Below, piece after piece: positions 14,076-15,826 of a stretch of DNA of 15,826 bases. Where the stretch lies: NCBI GenBank assembly GCA_017429205.1, contig JAFRPH010000005.1, positions 1 through 15,826 of the forward strand, in the 5' to 3' direction. A program made the translations under genes and the position numbers. Within the stretch, counting starts at the first letter, position 1. Every line of letters begins with the position of its first letter. The notes beneath the pieces are model-generated. The model was not told where the DNA came from and made no database searches. It saw only the letters and a list, made by a program, of their open reading frames with translations. The stretch comes from Bacteroidales bacterium (lineage in GTDB: Bacteria; Bacteroidota; Bacteroidia; Bacteroidales; UBA932).

Positions 14076-15311
14076 ATGGAAGCATTATTCATACAGGCCA
14101 AGCAGGCCGGCAAGAGCATCGCCGGCCTTTCCGACGATTTTCGCAACGACGTGCTTCGCGCCGTTGCCGATGAGCTGGTTTCCTCCAAGGAGGAACTGCT
14201 CCGCGCCAATGCGGAGGATTTGGCCCGGATGGACCCGTCCTCGCCGCTTTACGACCGGCTGATGCTGACGGACGCCCGCATCGAAGCCATCGCGGCAGAT
14301 ATGCGGAACGTCGCGTCGCTCCCGTCGCCGCTGGGACGCGTCCTCCTGGACCGTATCCTGCCGAACGGGCTGCATCTGCGGAAGGTGGCCGTTCCTTTCG
14401 GGGTGATCGGCGTCATCTATGAGGCGCGCCCGAACGTGACGCTGGACGTGTTCTCGCTCTGTTTCAAGAGCGGAAACGCCTGTGTGCTGAAGGGCGGCAA
14501 GGACGCGGACGCGTCGAACCGCGCCGCCATTGCGGTCGTGCAGCGCGTGCTGGAGCGCCGGGGCGTCGCCCCGGCGGCCGCCACGCTGCTGCCCGCGACG
14601 CACGAGGCGGCGAACGCGCTGCTGAACGCCGTGGGCTACGTCGATGTCGTCATCCCGCGCGGAGGCCGCCGGCTCATCGACTTCGTCCGCGACAACGCCC
14701 GCATCCCGTGCATCGAAACGGGCGCCGGGGTGGTGAACACGTATTTTGACAAGGCCGGCGACCTGGAGATGGGCAAGGCCATCGTCTTCAATGCGAAAAC
14801 CCGCCGCGTAAGCGTCTGCAACGCCCTGGACTGCCTTATCGTCCACAGCGCCCGGCTGGGGGACCTCCCGGCCCTCTGCGCGCCGCTGGCGGCCAAGAAC
14901 GTGACCATCTATGCCGACGAACGTTCGTTCGCCGTGTTGAAGGATGTGTATCCGCAGGTTTGCCCCGCCGGCCCGGACAGTTTCGGGACCGAGTTCATGG
15001 ACTATAAGATGGCCGTCCGCACCGTGGACAGCCTGCAGGAAGCGATGGACCATATCGCCGCTTACGGCTCCGGCCACAGCGAGAGCATCGTGACGGACGA
15101 CCCGGCGGCGGCCGAGGCCTTCCAGGCCTCCGTCGACGCCGCCTGCGTCTACGTCAACGCCCCCACCAGCTTCACCGACGGCGCCCAGTTCGGCCTCGGC
15201 GCCGAAATCGGCATCAGCACACAGAAGCTCGGCGCCCGCGGCCCCATGGGCCTCGAAGCCCTCACCACCTACAAGTGGCTCATCAACGGCCACGGCCAGA
15301 CGCGGCCGTAG
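14076..15311 (+). CDS. proA: gamma-glutamyl phosphate reductase
   Basis: A 411-residue cytoplasmic enzyme of the aldehyde dehydrogenase superfamily. It reduces gamma-glutamyl phosphate with NADPH to glutamate semialdehyde, which cyclises to the ProC substrate. Family blocks: [16 protein letters not shown] (107-122), [16 protein letters not shown] (129-144), [10 protein letters not shown] (192-201), [19 protein letters not shown] (239-257) with the catalytic cysteine most likely Cys248, [10 protein letters not shown] and [16 protein letters not shown]. The C-terminus [14 protein letters not shown] is complete for the family, so the rearrangement just downstream spared the gene. It starts 3 bp after the proB stop. 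Separate proB and proA genes, rather than a fused enzyme, complete a proCBA order. Confidence 0.95.
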   Translation: MEALFIQAKQAGKSIAGLSDDFRNDVLRAVADELVSSKEELLRANAEDLARMDPSSPLYDRLMLTDARIEAIAADMRNVASLPSPLGRVLLDRILPNGLHLRKVAVPFGVIGVIYEARPNVTLDVFSLCFKSGNACVLKGGKDADASNRAAIAVVQRVLERRGVAPAAATLLPATHEAANALLNAVGYVDVVIPRGGRRLIDFVRDNARIPCIETGAGVVNTYFDKAGDLEMGKAIVFNAKTRRVSVCNALDCLIVHSARLGDLPALCAPLAAKNVTIYADERSFAVLKDVYPQVCPAGPDSFGTEFMDYKMAVRTVDSLQEAMDHIAAYGSGHSESIVTDDPAAAEAFQASVDAACVYVNAPTSFTDGAQFGLGAEIGISTQKLGARGPMGLEALTTYKWLINGHGQTRP

Positions 15312-15513
15312 GAATCCATTTCAGCACCAGCTCCGGGGTGGCGAGATGCCAGCACATTTCGTCGATGATGTTGTCCGCCGACACTTCCACCTTGCTCATG
15401 GTCAGCGCCAAGTCCCGGTTGGCCTTCTCCAGGATGTCGGAGTAATGCGCCCTGGAGAACACCAGGATGCCGGAAGCCGCAACCAGGAAGACGAACACCG
15501 AGATGATGGTCAT
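15312..15513 (-). pseudogene. remnant of a membrane sensor gene, N-terminal piece
   Basis: Reading on the minus strand from an ATG at 15513, about 66 residues look genuine: a hydrophobic helix (TIISVFVFLVAASGILVF) and then an amphipathic, probably extracytoplasmic helix (YSDILEKANRDLALTMSKV, EVSADNIIDEMCWHL). This resembles the start of the sensor region of Bacteroidota histidine kinases or SpoIIE-type phosphatases; the family is not certain. The frame runs on into the antisense of proA and stops at 15283, so the rest of the protein is missing. The ATG lies only 10 bp from an IS-like inverted repeat, and the frame remains open upstream of it, so the 5' end may be lost too. Confidence 0.55.
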
Positions 15514-15523
15514 AGTGGAGAAT

Positions 15524-15681
15524 CCTCTCGAAACTGACCCGGGTATTCCACTCGTAATTGACCCACCTATACTCTTCGTTTCATCGGATACTCAAATGCA
15601 GGCTGTAGGGATTAAAAACCGCTCCAGCCTGCATTCTGCTTAAGATTCCTGGTTCACGAGAGACGGGTCACTTTCGACAGG
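15524..15681. repeat. IS-end-like or MITE-like inverted repeats
   Basis: The 17-nt motif GGGTCAGTTTCGAGAGG (minus strand, 15540-15524) returns on the plus strand as GGGTCACTTTCGACAGG (15665-15681), 15 of 17 identical. A diverged tandem copy of the first arm lies 24 bp away (minus, 15564-15548, 14 of 17). Between the arms is a perfect 11-bp stem, AATGCAGGCTG (15595-15605) with CAGCCTGCATT (15625-15635). AAT flanks both outer ends. Clustered GGGTCAnTTT motifs recall IS21-family ends, from memory. No coding sequence is visible here. Confidence 0.45.
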
Positions 15682-15699
15682 AATGGTGTCCTTTCCGGA

Positions 15700-15826
15700 T
15701 TTAGGTTGACTCAGATTGAGTCTATCCCTGATAGAAGTTGACTCTGGTTTACGTTATTACTGGTTTAGGTTGACTGCCGTCTTTTGGTTGTCTTTCCAGG
15801 TCTTATCCCGTTCAGGGGTTGACTGA
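15700..15826 (+). repeat. regularly spaced GTTGACT motifs, noncoding
   Basis: GTTGACT occurs at 15705, 15737, 15769 and 15818, with a variant GTTGTCT at 15787. The first three are exactly 32 bp apart; 15787 to 15818 is 31 bp. Two copies share the longer TTTAGGTTGACT. The sequence between copies is not conserved. No gene is visible from 15514 to the window end. The pattern fits repeated transposase-binding sites near an IS end, and the array may continue beyond the window. Confidence 0.45.

Noticed and set aside
15595..15635. Intrinsic terminator for proCBA
   Set aside because: The stem is 284 bp past the proA stop, has a 19-nt loop and no T-run after it; it is more likely part of the mobile-element-like region.
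15700..15826. CRISPR array, because of the regular 32-bp motif spacing
   Set aside because: The repeated unit is only 7-12 bp, far shorter than a CRISPR repeat, and no cas gene is present.

Overview
The window looks like chromosomal DNA from a GC-rich member of the Bacteroidota (Bacteroidales-like). The reasons: several upstream regions carry the Bacteroidota -7 promoter box TAnnTTTG (1585-1592, 12081-12088 and 12172-12179 on +, 10790-10783 on -); starts lack Shine-Dalgarno sequences; lipoproteins are frequent; and one product has the DUF4493-type architecture common in this phylum. Genus-level placement is not possible from the sequence alone.

Layout. (1) 1-311: the tail of an unrecognised reading frame, then two copies of a GC-rich repeat. 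(2) 312-1427 (-): a surface lipoprotein, divergent from (3) 1629-6007 (+): a two-gene unit made of a large GH54 alpha-L-arabinofuranosidase lipoprotein with lamin-tail-like C-terminal modules, followed 2 bp later by a VKOR-thioredoxin fusion that makes disulfides. (4) 6024-10738 (-): a tight four-gene unit, transcribed in the order M49-peptidase-like lipoprotein, DASS/SLC13 carboxylate transporter, Nudix/winged-helix protein of the NrtR type, flavodoxin lipoprotein. (5) 10855-12063 (+): an SLC1-family symporter. (6) 12205-15311 (+): proC-proB-proA, the complete glutamate-to-proline pathway. (7) 15312-15826: a remnant of a membrane sensor gene butted against proA, then about 300 bp of noncoding DNA with inverted and regularly spaced repeats that resembles insertion-sequence ends.

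How the genes work together. The GH54 enzyme keeps the paired cysteines of the fungal family, including the adjacent Cys-Cys pair, and its immediate neighbour is an oxidative-folding enzyme, so the two may be functionally coupled. The four-gene minus unit joins a transporter, a probable Nudix sensor or enzyme and two lipoproteins; its substrate is unknown. The proline genes are compact and translationally coupled, with two candidate promoters and a perfect inverted repeat upstream.

Most unusual points: the M49-like protein has replaced all three predicted zinc ligands with Arg, Lys and Lys while staying a full-length intact gene; the GH54 C-terminus looks like a lamin-tail domain split by short beta-rich repeat units; a palindromic REP-like element has been taken up in frame inside the VKOR gene; and the SLC1 transporter has lost the acidic-substrate arginine and a sodium-site aspartate.
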